A stretch of 5,444 nt of DNA, taken from assembly GCA_903887035.1 (NCBI GenBank), contig CAISOG010000230.1, forward strand, positions 1 to 5,444, written 5' to 3'. Positions 1 to 5,444 of the stretch are shown one piece after another. Below the pieces are notes generated by a model that did not search any database, was not told the origin of the DNA, and saw only the letters and a list, made by a program, of their open reading frames with translations. Position numbers and translations under genes: made by a program. The first letter of the stretch is position 1. Each line of letters starts with the position of its first letter. The stretch is from an uncultured Holosporaceae bacterium. GTDB lineage: Bacteria > Pseudomonadota > Alphaproteobacteria > CAISOG01.

Positions 1-107
1 GAAATTATCAAAAATTTTTATATAAATGTTGGTTTATATCACAAAAACTTCACTGTTATTTTTGCACTTTTATGTGTATAGTTGAATTTTAATGGGTGTT
101 TATAACT
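1..107. other. AT-rich non-coding segment at left edge
   Basis: This stretch is much richer in A and T than the rest of the window. It contains the palindrome AAAAATTTTT (10-19) and a perfect 7-bp AT-only inverted repeat, ATATAAA (20-26) and TTTATAT (33-39), with loop TGTTGG. Several hexamers resemble half a promoter, such as TTGCAC at 62-67, TATAGT at 77-82 and TATAAC at 101-106. I found no pair at 16-18 bp spacing good enough to call a promoter. Composition changes abruptly at about 110-120, close to the ATG of the small plus-strand ORF. The segment may therefore be an upstream regulatory region for that ORF, but this is inference. Confidence 0.4.
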
Positions 108-323
108 ATGGTAGAATTAAACAGCAAACCAAACCTAAGCCTATTATGGCCGATTGTTGGTAATGTTGCGGGGCGGGCACCAAACAATCTGGTGGCCGAT
201 CCCGTAAAGCCCGTGCAAAAGATGCATCGACTGCGGGGAGAATCCTGGGGGGATCGACGCTTTCGCGAAGATCTGGCAGTTGCCGACCAAGAACGCGATC
301 CCGCCGTGAATCTGTTGGTGTGA
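108..323 (+). CDS. Small hypothetical protein (71 aa), doubtful
   Basis: An open frame starts at ATG 108 (MVELNSKPNLSLLWPIVG...) and ends at TGA 321-323, encoding 71 residues. A GTG at position 96 would add four residues. I recognise no family, motif, signal peptide or membrane segment; the C-terminal half is charged (RLRGESWGDRRFRED). In its favour, the frame begins where AT-rich DNA gives way to balanced DNA, and it stops 31 bp before the end of the convergent dnaE. Against it, two minus-strand frames are also open across the same stretch and the Shine-Dalgarno is poor (GGGTG at 94-98, 9 nt from the ATG). It could be a real small gene, a remnant of a longer one, or chance. Confidence 0.25.
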   Translation: MVELNSKPNLSLLWPIVGNVAGRAPNNLVADPVKPVQKMHRLRGESWGDRRFREDLAVADQERDPAVNLLV

Positions 324-354
324 GGCCTAACCACCGTTGCCCCCCTACTTCCGG

Positions 355-3300
355 CTAAGCCGCGCTGGCCAAATCACCACCATCGCTGTCGGTTGTTCCA
401 ACTTGCGGCGCCTGGCTACCCGCCCAGGCCATCAGGCTGTCGGCCTGCTCCTGCGTTAGGTGAAAACGGCCTAGCTCCGCCGTTACCCAATAGTCATCCA
501 GCAGTAGGGTAGCAATGACCAGCGTTTTTCCCCGTCCCACCCCGCGCAGTTGGGCGATAAGGCGGTCACTAGCGGCAGCGGGTAAGGGGGGCAGGGTCAC
601 GGTTGCGGCGGCCAGTTTGGCGGGCAGCGATTCGATCGGCTGCACCTCCTGCGCGGCCAGACGTAGGCCGCCATCGTCGCCCTGCTGGGTGGTCATTTTC
701 AGCAATACCAGCTGGCCAGGGCTCAACAGCTCCCCATGCTGGCTCAGCAGGTCAGAAAAGGCGATTACCTCAAACACCGCGCTGCGATCCGACAGCTGAA
801 TAAAGCTGAAGCGGTTGCCTTTAGCCGATTTGCGATCCTTTCGGCTCAGGATAACGCCGGCCAGCGTAACGGTGGAAGCGTCACGATTCTGCCGATAGCT
901 GTTTTTGCCCGTAGCGGGTGGGGCGGTGGTGATAAAGGCCTGCGGATCGGCGACAAAATCGGTATAGCAGGGGATGCCCGCATCGTTCAGGCGCCCCTGA
1001 TAGCTGTCCAGCGGGTGGGCGGATAGGTACAGCCCCAACGCCTCAAACTCATGGGTCAGGCTTTCCATCGCATTCCAAGGCTGGCTGGTCGGCAAGTTTG
1101 GGGGTGGAGCGGCAGCATTTGCTCCCCCGCTGCCGCCTTCCACCCCGCCGAACAGCGAATTTTGCCCCGTCGCCTTGCCCGCCTTCAGCCCATCCGCCCA
1201 TCGCATCAACGGCTCCGCCTGTTGCCACAGGGTTGCCCGATTGGCCTCACCATTGGCCTCAGCATTGGCGGTCAGGCTATCGCAGGCACCCGCCGCAATC
1301 AACGCCTCCAACAGCCGTTTGTTCAGCACCCGACCGCCGCTGCCCGCCACGCTTAGCCGTTGGCAAAAGTCGGCCAGGCTGCGGTAATCGCCATTGGCTG
1401 CCCGCTCTGCCACCAATTTCGCCACCGCGCTTTCGCCCAGACCTTTTAGTGCGGTCAGGCCATAGCGCACAGCCTGCCCCTCCGCCGTGGTTTCCACCAG
1501 GAAATGGCCGCCAGAACGGTTGACATCGGGGGGCAGCAGGCGCACGCCGAAATCGCGCATTTCCTGCACATAGGCGGCCAGCGCGTCGGTATCCTGCGCG
1601 TCCAGCGACATTTGCGCCGCGAAGAAATAGGCGGGATAGTTGGCCTTAAGAAAGGCGGTCTGATAGGCGATTACCGCATAGGCCACCGCGTGCGGCTTGT
1701 TAAAGCCGTATTCGGCGAATTTTGCGACCAGTTGGAAAATATCGGCGGCCTGGCTGGCGGGAACGTTGTTGGCCACCGCGCCCTTGACAAAAGTTTCCTC
1801 CTGCGCGGCCATTTCTGCCTTAATCTTTTTCCCCATCGCCCGCCGTAGCAGGTCGGCTCCGCCCAGGCTGTAGCCCGCCAGCACCTGGGCAATCTGCATA
1901 ATCTGTTCCTGATACACCAGGATCCCAAAGGTCTCCTCCAGGATGGGTTGCAGGCTGGGGTGCAGATAGTCGGGACTCTCCTGCCCATGTTTGCAGGCGA
2001 TGTAGCGCGGGATGTTGGCCATGGGCCCCGGGCGATACAGCGCCAACACCGCCACAATATCGCTGAATCGGTCGGGTTTTAGGTTGCGCAGGGTGTCGCG
2101 CATGCCCGCACTTTCCAACTGAAATACCCCCGCCGACAGCCCGTCACCCAGCAATCGATAGGTGGTTGGGTCATCAAAGGGCAGGTGGTTAAGGTCAACC
2201 GCATGGCCAGCCGCCGTCAGCATTTTCTGCGCCAAGGCCAGACTGGTCAGGGTTTTCAGGCCAAGAAAGTCGAATTTCAGCAGGCCAGCGGCCTCAGCGT
2301 ACTTCATGCTGTATTGGGTCACCAGCCCGCCACTGCGCGGATCCTTATACAGCGGCACAATGTGTTGCAGCGGGCGGTTGGCGATCACCACCCCCGCCGC
2401 GTGGGTGCTGGCATGGCGGTACAACCCCTCCAGCTTCAGCGCGATGGTCAGCAGCTGGTCCACGGCTGCATCCTCCTGCCGCAACTTGCCCCAATTCGCG
2501 TCCCCCTCCATCGCTTGTTGCAGGGTCAGCGGGTTGGCGGGGTTGTTCGGCACCATCTTCGCGATACGGTCAACCTGGCTATAGGGCAGTTCCAGCACCC
2601 GCCCGACATCGCGGATCACCGCCCGCGCCTGCAATTTCCCAAAGGTGATGATGTTGGCGACGCGGTCATGGCCGTATTTCTGGCGGACATAGGCGATCAC
2701 CTCATCGCGTCGATGTTGGCAGAAGTCGATATCAAAGTCGGGCATGCTGACCCGTTCAGGGTTCAAAAACCGTTCGAACAGCAGCCCGTGTTCCAGTGGG
2801 TCAGGCTCTGTAATGCCCAGCGTCCAGGCCACCACCGATCCTGCCCCCGATCCCCGCCCGGGGCCCACCGGAATATCCTGCTGCTTTGCCCAGTGGATAA
2901 AATCCGCCACGATCAGGAAATAGCCGGAGAATCCCATGCTGTTGATGACACCCAGCTCATAGTCCAGGCGGCTTTGATAATCGCTGAAGGGCAGGCCGCT
3001 GCTGACCGCCGCCAGCCGTTGTTGCAGGCCAGCGTTGGCCAGCGCGTTTAGGTGCGCATCCTCCGTCCCGGCCGCAATGTCGGGAAAGCTGGGCAGCATT
3101 GGCTTGGCGGGGGTGGGAAAGGCGTGGCATCGTTGCGCCAGCGCGACGGTGTTGGCCAGCGCGGCGGGCAGATCGGCAAACAGCGTGGCCATGGCGGCGG
3201 GCGATTTGAAGCAATGCTCAGGGGTCAGGCGGCGGCGTTGCGGCTGCGAAATCGTCATGCCCTGGCCGATCGCCAACAGCACCTCATGGGCGGCGAAATC

Positions 3301-4017
3301 GTCGGGATCCGCGAAATAGACATCGTTGCTGGCCAACAGGGGCAGTTGGTGCGATGCCGCCAGCGCGATCAACTCCTCCTCCACCGCATGCTCGCTGGCC
3401 AGGCCGTGGCGGGTCAGCTCCACATACAATCGGTCGGGGAAATAACCCGCCAGGCGGGTTAGCAGCGCGTCCGCCTCCACCTTTTTACCGGTCAGCAGCA
3501 GTCGGCTGAGGGGGGCATCGATTGTGCCGGTCAGCAGCACCAGCCCGTCGCTGTGCGCCGCCAACTGGCTTTCGGTGATATGGGGGGGCTGATGATCCGC
3601 CACAGCGGTAAAGTTCAGGCTGGCCAGCGCCATCAGGTTCTGATAGCCCTCTGCCGTTAGCGCGATCAGGCCTATGGGGGCATAGTCGGCGGCGGTTGCT
3701 GCGGCAGGAGTTCCAGCAGGGGGAGGGGAGGGGGCAGCGGCGGCGGGACTGGCACTAGCACTAGCATTGACACTGGCCAACATCAGCTCACAGCCCATAA
3801 TCGGCTGGATGCCTGCATCGCTCAACGCCCCCGCCAGCTCCAACGCGCCAAACAGGTTGCCGCGATCCATGATGGTGACGGCGGGCAGGCCGTGCTTTTG
3901 GCAAAGCTTCACCAAATCATAGGGCTTAATCGCCCCCTCACACAGCGAATAGGCGCTGCGAATGCGGTGGTGGATAAAGGCAGGCGGGCTGGTAAAGGGG
4001 GTGTCGGGCGTCGTCAT
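355..4017 (-). CDS. dnaE: DNA polymerase III subunit alpha (replicative C-family polymerase)
   Basis: This is the catalytic subunit of the replicative DNA polymerase III holoenzyme, which extends primers in the cytoplasm. It has 1220 residues against about 1160 in E. coli. The PHP domain (about 14-300) has lost metal ligands: RIRSAYS at 18-24 has Arg where the family usually has His. Proofreading therefore probably relies on a separate DnaQ-type exonuclease. The palm/fingers core holds GPGRGSGAGS (385-394), the catalytic pair in PDFDIDF (D429, D431) and the third aspartate in KFDFLGL (D583). GFNKPHAVAYAVIAYQ (771-786) is conserved. An HhH region follows (about 851-915), then the clamp-binding motif QNSLF (952-956), an OB fold (about 1048-1125) and a C-terminal region where tau normally binds. 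The internal clamp motif and the length favour replicative DnaE1 over DnaE2/ImuC. ATG 4017 is chosen because an in-frame TAG lies five codons upstream. The Shine-Dalgarno is weak (GGCGG, 2 nt before the ATG). The gene ends in TAG and appears monocistronic here. Confidence 0.97.
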   Translation of the reverse strand: MTTPDTPFTSPPAFIHHRIRSAYSLCEGAIKPYDLVKLCQKHGLPAVTIMDRGNLFGALELAGALSDAGIQPIMGCELMLASVNASASASPAAAAPSPPPAGTPAAATAADYAPIGLIALTAEGYQNLMALASLNFTAVADHQPPHITESQLAAHSDGLVLLTGTIDAPLSRLLLTGKKVEADALLTRLAGYFPDRLYVELTRHGLASEHAVEEELIALAASHQLPLLASNDVYFADPDDFAAHEVLLAIGQGMTISQPQRRRLTPEHCFKSPAAMATLFADLPAALANTVALAQRCHAFPTPAKPMLPSFPDIAAGTEDAHLNALANAGLQQRLAAVSSGLPFSDYQSRLDYELGVINSMGFSGYFLIVADFIHWAKQQDIPVGPGRGSGAGSVVAWTLGITEPDPLEHGLLFERFLNPERVSMPDFDIDFCQHRRDEVIAYVRQKYGHDRVANIITFGKLQARAVIRDVGRVLELPYSQVDRIAKMVPNNPANPLTLQQAMEGDANWGKLRQEDAAVDQLLTIALKLEGLYRHASTHAAGVVIANRPLQHIVPLYKDPRSGGLVTQYSMKYAEAAGLLKFDFLGLKTLTSLALAQKMLTAAGHAVDLNHLPFDDPTTYRLLGDGLSAGVFQLESAGMRDTLRNLKPDRFSDIVAVLALYRPGPMANIPRYIACKHGQESPDYLHPSLQPILEETFGILVYQEQIMQIAQVLAGYSLGGADLLRRAMGKKIKAEMAAQEETFVKGAVANNVPASQAADIFQLVAKFAEYGFNKPHAVAYAVIAYQTAFLKANYPAYFFAAQMSLDAQDTDALAAYVQEMRDFGVRLLPPDVNRSGGHFLVETTAEGQAVRYGLTALKGLGESAVAKLVAERAANGDYRSLADFCQRLSVAGSGGRVLNKRLLEALIAAGACDSLTANAEANGEANRATLWQQAEPLMRWADGLKAGKATGQNSLFGGVEGGSGGANAAAPPPNLPTSQPWNAMESLTHEFEALGLYLSAHPLDSYQGRLNDAGIPCYTDFVADPQAFITTAPPATGKNSYRQNRDASTVTLAGVILSRKDRKSAKGNRFSFIQLSDRSAVFEVIAFSDLLSQHGELLSPGQLVLLKMTTQQGDDGGLRLAAQEVQPIESLPAKLAAATVTLPPLPAAASDRLIAQLRGVGRGKTLVIATLLLDDYWVTAELGRFHLTQEQADSLMAWAGSQAPQVGTTDSDGGDLASAA
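3688..3768 (-). other. Low-complexity Ala/Ser/Pro insertion within DnaE PHP domain
   Basis: DnaE residues 84-110, between GCELMLASV and DYAPIGLIAL, consist almost only of Ala, Ser, Pro, Thr and Gly. The DNA shows short internal repeats, such as ACTAGC twice in a row near 3754-3766 on the plus strand. Other DnaE proteins have a short loop here, so this is probably a lineage-specific flexible loop grown by small duplications. A second, similar linker flanks the clamp motif (residues about 957-980). The reading frame is intact through both. Confidence 0.6.
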
Positions 4018-4183
4018 AGCCGCCAGAGTCTAAGGCGCACTGGCCAGTTTGAAAAGGCGAAAGCTGCGGGTATCCGTGTTCCTCTGATCCCTCCACCGCA
4101 TTTTTTGTGCAATGGGTCGCGAGCGGGTTGGGTGAGGGGGTAATGGTGGCGATAGAAATTGGCAGGCTGTACCAACATCAGAC
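4018..4183. other. dnaE 5' leader and upstream region
   Basis: This is the DNA directly upstream of the minus-strand dnaE start. It must hold the dnaE promoter unless transcription enters from further upstream. I could not find a convincing -35/-10 pair on the minus strand. TTGCAC followed by an A-rich run (about 4096-4112) is the best -35 candidate, but it has no good -10 partner 16-18 bp later. I see no riboswitch-like structure and no gene on either strand. Confidence 0.4.
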
Positions 4184-4290
4184 TGTCATTCTCCCCCCAA
4201 GAAATTTAAATGTTGGGGAGAATCTCAAATCCTAAGCATCGCACAGACGGCAGCATCGCATGGATCCTACCCACAAGGGGTAGGATGACA
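4184..4290. repeat. 107-bp palindromic intergenic element with inverted ends TGTCAT/ATGACA
   Basis: The segment starts with TGTCAT (4184-4189) and ends with its reverse complement ATGACA (4285-4290). Each end carries its own hairpin. The left one pairs ATTCTCCCC (4188-4196) with GGGGAGAAT (4215-4223). The right one pairs ATCCTACCC (4264-4272) with GGGTAGGAT (4278-4286) across a 5-nt loop. The core between them (about 4224-4263) has no strong symmetry. The layout resembles the dispersed TGTCATYC...GGATYCA palindromes common in intergenic DNA of many proteobacteria. It may be a small non-autonomous mobile element or a REP-like sequence; no transposase gene is present. Neither hairpin is followed by a T-run, so a terminator role is not supported. 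Confidence 0.65.
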
Positions 4291-4367
4291 ACGGAGAAGC
4301 GGTGATGGTGGGGTAGGATGACAACGGAGAAGCGGCAAAGGATGGGGCTAGGATGACAGCGGAGCGG
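4277..4367. repeat. Three tandem copies of a 26-bp unit, the end of the palindromic element
   Basis: Two identical 26-bp copies, both starting GGGGTAGGATGACAACGG, lie at 4277-4302 and 4310-4335 with a 33-bp period. A diverged third copy lies at 4344-4367. The copies are separated by only 7-8 bp. The first overlaps the right end of the 107-bp element, so the others look like repeated partial copies of that end. The spacers are far too short for a CRISPR array. Confidence 0.75.
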
Positions 4368-4414
4368 TGGTAGGGGTGGATGCCAATCAGACAGAACGGC
4401 GAAATACCCCCCAC

Positions 4415-4434
4415 CGGATCGCTGGCGCGATCCG
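4415..4434. repeat. Perfect 8-bp hairpin, second intergenic palindrome
   Basis: CGGATCGC (4415-4422) and GCGATCCG (4427-4434) form a perfect stem with loop TGGC. It sits in a C-rich strand context (ACCCCCCACC before it, ACTCCCCCGCC after it). AGGTGGAGT (4462-4470) could pair imperfectly with ACTCCCCCGCC (4435-4445), giving a second, weaker stem. The arrangement looks like another dispersed palindromic repeat next to the TGTCAT element. There is no T-run on either strand directly after the perfect stem. Confidence 0.55.
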
Positions 4435-4475
4435 ACTCCCCCGCCTATCTTACATAAAAAGAGGTGGAGTGTGTT

Positions 4476-4558
4476 CCCCCCCCCCGCTAAACCAGTTGCC
4501 CGTCGGCAGGGGGTTGGGGGAAGGGGCAAAAAAAGCGGGCGGGGGCAAAAAAGCGGGC
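4476..4558. repeat. C10 run, clustered G-runs and a duplicated GGGGC-A(6-7)-GCGGGC unit
   Basis: A run of ten C (4476-4485) is followed by plus-strand G-runs at 4509-4513, 4516-4520, 4523-4526, 4537-4539 and 4541-4545. Two near-identical units, GGGGC-A7-GCGGGC (4523-4540) and GGGGC-A6-GCGGGC (4542-4558), lie side by side and differ by one A. The C-run could pair with the G-runs, or the G-runs could form a quadruplex. Both are inferences from base composition. Homopolymers of this length are also prone to sequencing and assembly error. Confidence 0.5.
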
Positions 4559-4598
4559 GGGGTGGGCGATGTCGGCCTAATGGCTATCGACCGCCCAC
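4547..4598 (-). terminator. Possible terminator of the pentapeptide-repeat gene
   Basis: Reading on the minus strand, a strong hairpin spans 4598-4562. It has a 7-bp stem, GTGGGCG with CGCCCAC, then GTCG with CGAC past a 2-nt bulge, and a 3-bp GCC/GGC top with loop ATTA. It lies about 50 bp downstream of the stop codon at 4651. T6 (4552-4547) follows, but 9 nt after the stem rather than directly, and T7 (4534-4528) comes further on. The hairpin and position fit an intrinsic terminator; the gap before the T-tract makes this uncertain. On the plus strand the hairpin has no T-run. Confidence 0.35.
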
Positions 4599-4673
4599 TT
4601 CTTCAGCCAGCCTTAGCGACTTCCTCGATAGCCCACTTATTTCGCTAGCCTTAGCGATTTCCTCGATAGCCCA
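4587..4673. repeat. 38-bp imperfect tandem repeat overlapping the 3' end of the pentapeptide gene
   Basis: Unit one (4587-4624) and unit two (4625-4662) both start TCGA and end TTCC, and differ at 7 of 38 positions. A third partial unit begins at 4663 and matches for about 11 bp. The best-conserved block, AGCCTTAGCGA[C/T]TTCCTCG, recurs at 4609 and 4647. The stop codon and last few codons of the pentapeptide-repeat gene (about residues 195-201) lie inside unit two and the start of the third. GGCTATCGA (4582-4590) is inverted relative to TCGATAGCC at 4625-4633 and 4663-4671, so alternative stems are possible. Confidence 0.7.
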
Positions 4674-5256
4674 AATGATTATTTAAGAATTCCAATCCAT
4701 CAGATATTTCTTGTAGCACATTCCCCCCTGCACCTTCACCATACCATGCGGCACGGGTCTGTGGATTAAAGCCTGGGCTAAACATGATGGCCACCTTGGT
4801 TGAAACCAATGGTTTGCACCATTCAAACTTTGCCTTAGCCGCATCAACTTGTGGTTGGCTATCAATGCGTTTATTGCACACATCCCGCAGCCGTCTTAGC
4901 TCCTGCTCAAAAGCTGACGAATTGTTTGAATTTCGCAAACGATAAACTTTGTCATACTCTTGCTTGGTTAAGGCCATCGGGCGCTTGTTTTCCTGAACCC
5001 CGTTAAGCGCCTCCGCCAGATTCTTTGGTGGATTGTCTTGGCAGTAAAAAGCCAAGTTTAGGGATGCAGTGTTAAGATTTTTTGCATCTTTAAAATTGGC
5101 ACCCGATATGTCAGCCCCCCGCATTTTAGCCCCCCACAGAAAAGCCCCCTCCAGGTCAGCCCCCTGCAGTTGAGTTTTCCGCAGGTCAGCATTCTGCATT
5201 TGAGCCCCCCGCAGGTCAGCCCCCCGCAGGTCAGCCCCCTCCAGGTCAGCCCCCAC
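4651..5256 (-). CDS. Pentapeptide-repeat protein, 3' ORF with unrecognised C-terminal region
   Basis: The ORF has 201 codons if translation starts at GTG 5256. Residues 2-57 are pentapeptide units of the A(D/N)LXX type (GADLEGADLRGADLRG... through ADISG, ANFKD). Such units normally stack as a right-handed four-sided beta helix and serve as a binding scaffold; no enzyme activity can be inferred. Residues 58-201 match no domain I recognise. They include a basic/acidic helical stretch (KQEYDKVYRLRNS..EQELRRLRDVCNKR, about 98-130) and three cysteines (C72, C127, C147). There is no signal peptide or membrane segment in this ORF. The GTG is only the first possible start after an in-frame amber codon at 5266-5268. 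AGTAGG (5270-5265) sits 8 nt before it and could serve as Shine-Dalgarno. Pentapeptide coding clearly continues upstream, so this is probably the 3' part of a longer gene. Codons in the C-terminal part look more AT-rich than those of dnaE. Confidence 0.65.
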   Translation of the reverse strand: MGADLEGADLRGADLRGAQMQNADLRKTQLQGADLEGAFLWGAKMRGADISGANFKDAKNLNTASLNLAFYCQDNPPKNLAEALNGVQENKRPMALTKQEYDKVYRLRNSNNSSAFEQELRRLRDVCNKRIDSQPQVDAAKAKFEWCKPLVSTKVAIMFSPGFNPQTRAAWYGEGAGGNVLQEISDGLEFLNNHLGYRGNR

Positions 5257-5340
5257 CAGGTCAGCCTACTGCAGGTCAGTCCCCCGCAGGTCAGTCCCCC
5301 GCAGGTCAGCCCCCTGCAGGTCATACCCCTGCAGGTCAGC
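5086..5340 (-). repeat. 15-bp tandem array encoding 17 pentapeptide units
   Basis: The minus-strand unit is close to GCTGACCTGCRGGGG, one pentapeptide per 15 bp, for exactly 17 units (255 bp). Units towards the 5' end of the gene (about 5206-5340) are nearly identical in DNA sequence. Those towards 5086 have diverged in both codons and residues (AQMQN, TQLQG, AFLWG, AKMRG). This gradient suggests recent expansion by slippage or unequal exchange at the 5' end. Because the period is a multiple of three, changes in copy number keep the frame. The same low complexity leaves other frames open on both strands. Confidence 0.85.
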
Positions 5341-5444
5341 GCCGACAAAACTTGGCCTGGTGACTTTTGTTAAGACGCCAATTTCATTAACAAGAATTTT
5401 AAGCGCCGTTTTCGCTTCCTCGGCTTTCTTCTCCTTCAAGCCAC
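5266..5444 (-). pseudogene. 5' part of the pentapeptide-repeat gene, ended by an in-frame TAG; partial at right edge
   Basis: This is in the same frame as the downstream ORF. From the right edge it reads a charged, probably helical segment (GLKEKKAEEAKTALKILVNE, then IGVLTKVTRPSFVG). Five pentapeptide units follow: ADLQG, YDLQG, ADLRG, TDLRG and TDLQ-stop. The TAG (5268-5266) stands exactly where neighbouring units have a glycine codon GGG, so two adjacent bases differ (GG to TA). Beyond it the same repeat pattern continues in frame. The simplest reading is one ancestral gene broken by a nonsense change, or a base-calling error in low-complexity DNA. Amber readthrough cannot be excluded from sequence alone. 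The true start lies outside the window. Confidence 0.6.

Noticed and set aside
89..334. Minus-strand 81-codon ORF
   Set aside because: It overlaps the plus-strand frame, has a biased Arg/Ser-rich composition typical of antisense frames, runs into AT-rich DNA and matches no known family.
106..354. Extension of DnaE past its TAG by readthrough
   Set aside because: The frame stays open for 82 codons after the stop at 355-357, but the protein before it already contains the expected C-terminal region. The extension shows no recognisable domain, and neighbouring frames are open by chance too.
2185..3051. Plus-strand open frame of 288 codons
   Set aside because: It lies wholly inside dnaE on the opposite strand. 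The minus-strand frame encodes conserved polymerase motifs there, so this is a shadow of GC-rich coding DNA.
4277..4367. Possible CRISPR array
   Set aside because: There are three copies, but the gaps are 7-8 bp, the copies are parts of a palindromic element, and no cas gene is present.
4206..4529. Minus-strand 107-codon ORF upstream of dnaE
   Set aside because: It is made of the palindromes, 26-bp repeats and homopolymers. The repeated FSVVILP peptide is only the translation of the DNA repeats.
5266..5268. TAG reassigned to an amino acid such as pyrrolysine
   Set aside because: dnaE in the same window ends naturally at TAG, and neighbouring repeat units have glycine at this place. A mutation or an error is simpler.
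5058..5348. Alternative minus-strand frame with GLTC repeats, and a plus-strand frame with QVSP repeats
   Set aside because: Both are out-of-frame readings of the 15-bp array. Only the ADLXX frame gives a known repeat type and continues into varied non-repetitive sequence.

Overview
The window is most consistent with an alphaproteobacterium. The evidence is the DnaE protein. Its polymerase core reads like alphaproteobacterial replicative DnaE, for example YRHASTHAAGVVI near residue 533 and LYRPGPMANIPRYI near residue 660, where enterobacterial enzymes differ. The intergenic DNA also carries short dispersed palindromes starting TGTCAT, which are common in such genomes. I cannot name a genus.

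Layout, left to right. Positions 1-107 are strongly AT-rich and hold no recognisable gene. Positions 108-323 (+) hold a small open frame with no recognised family and weak support. Positions 355-4017 (-) hold a complete dnaE, the catalytic alpha subunit of DNA polymerase III. It has intact catalytic aspartates, a degenerate PHP domain, an internal clamp-binding motif QNSLF, and a low-complexity Ala/Ser/Pro insertion in the PHP domain. Positions 4018-4650 have no gene. This stretch is the dnaE leader followed by a dense cluster of palindromes and short direct repeats: an element bounded by TGTCAT and ATGACA, extra tandem copies of its right end, a second hairpin, a C10 run, clustered G-runs, and a hairpin followed by T-tracts that may end the next gene. 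Positions 4625-4673 carry a 38-bp tandem repeat that supplies the last codons of that gene.

Positions 4651-5444 (-) hold a pentapeptide-repeat protein gene that runs off the right edge. It has 17 consecutive A(D/N)LXX-type units followed by about 140 residues of unrecognised sequence. The frame is open from the right edge to position 4651 except for one amber codon (5266-5268) inside the repeat array. I therefore annotate a 3' ORF that could restart at a GTG (5256) and a 5' fragment ending at the amber codon.

The genes are not obviously linked in function: dnaE is housekeeping replication, while the pentapeptide gene looks accessory and sits next to repeat-rich DNA. I found no clear new multi-gene system. 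The observations most worth checking are the amber codon in the pentapeptide array and the layered repeats between the two genes.
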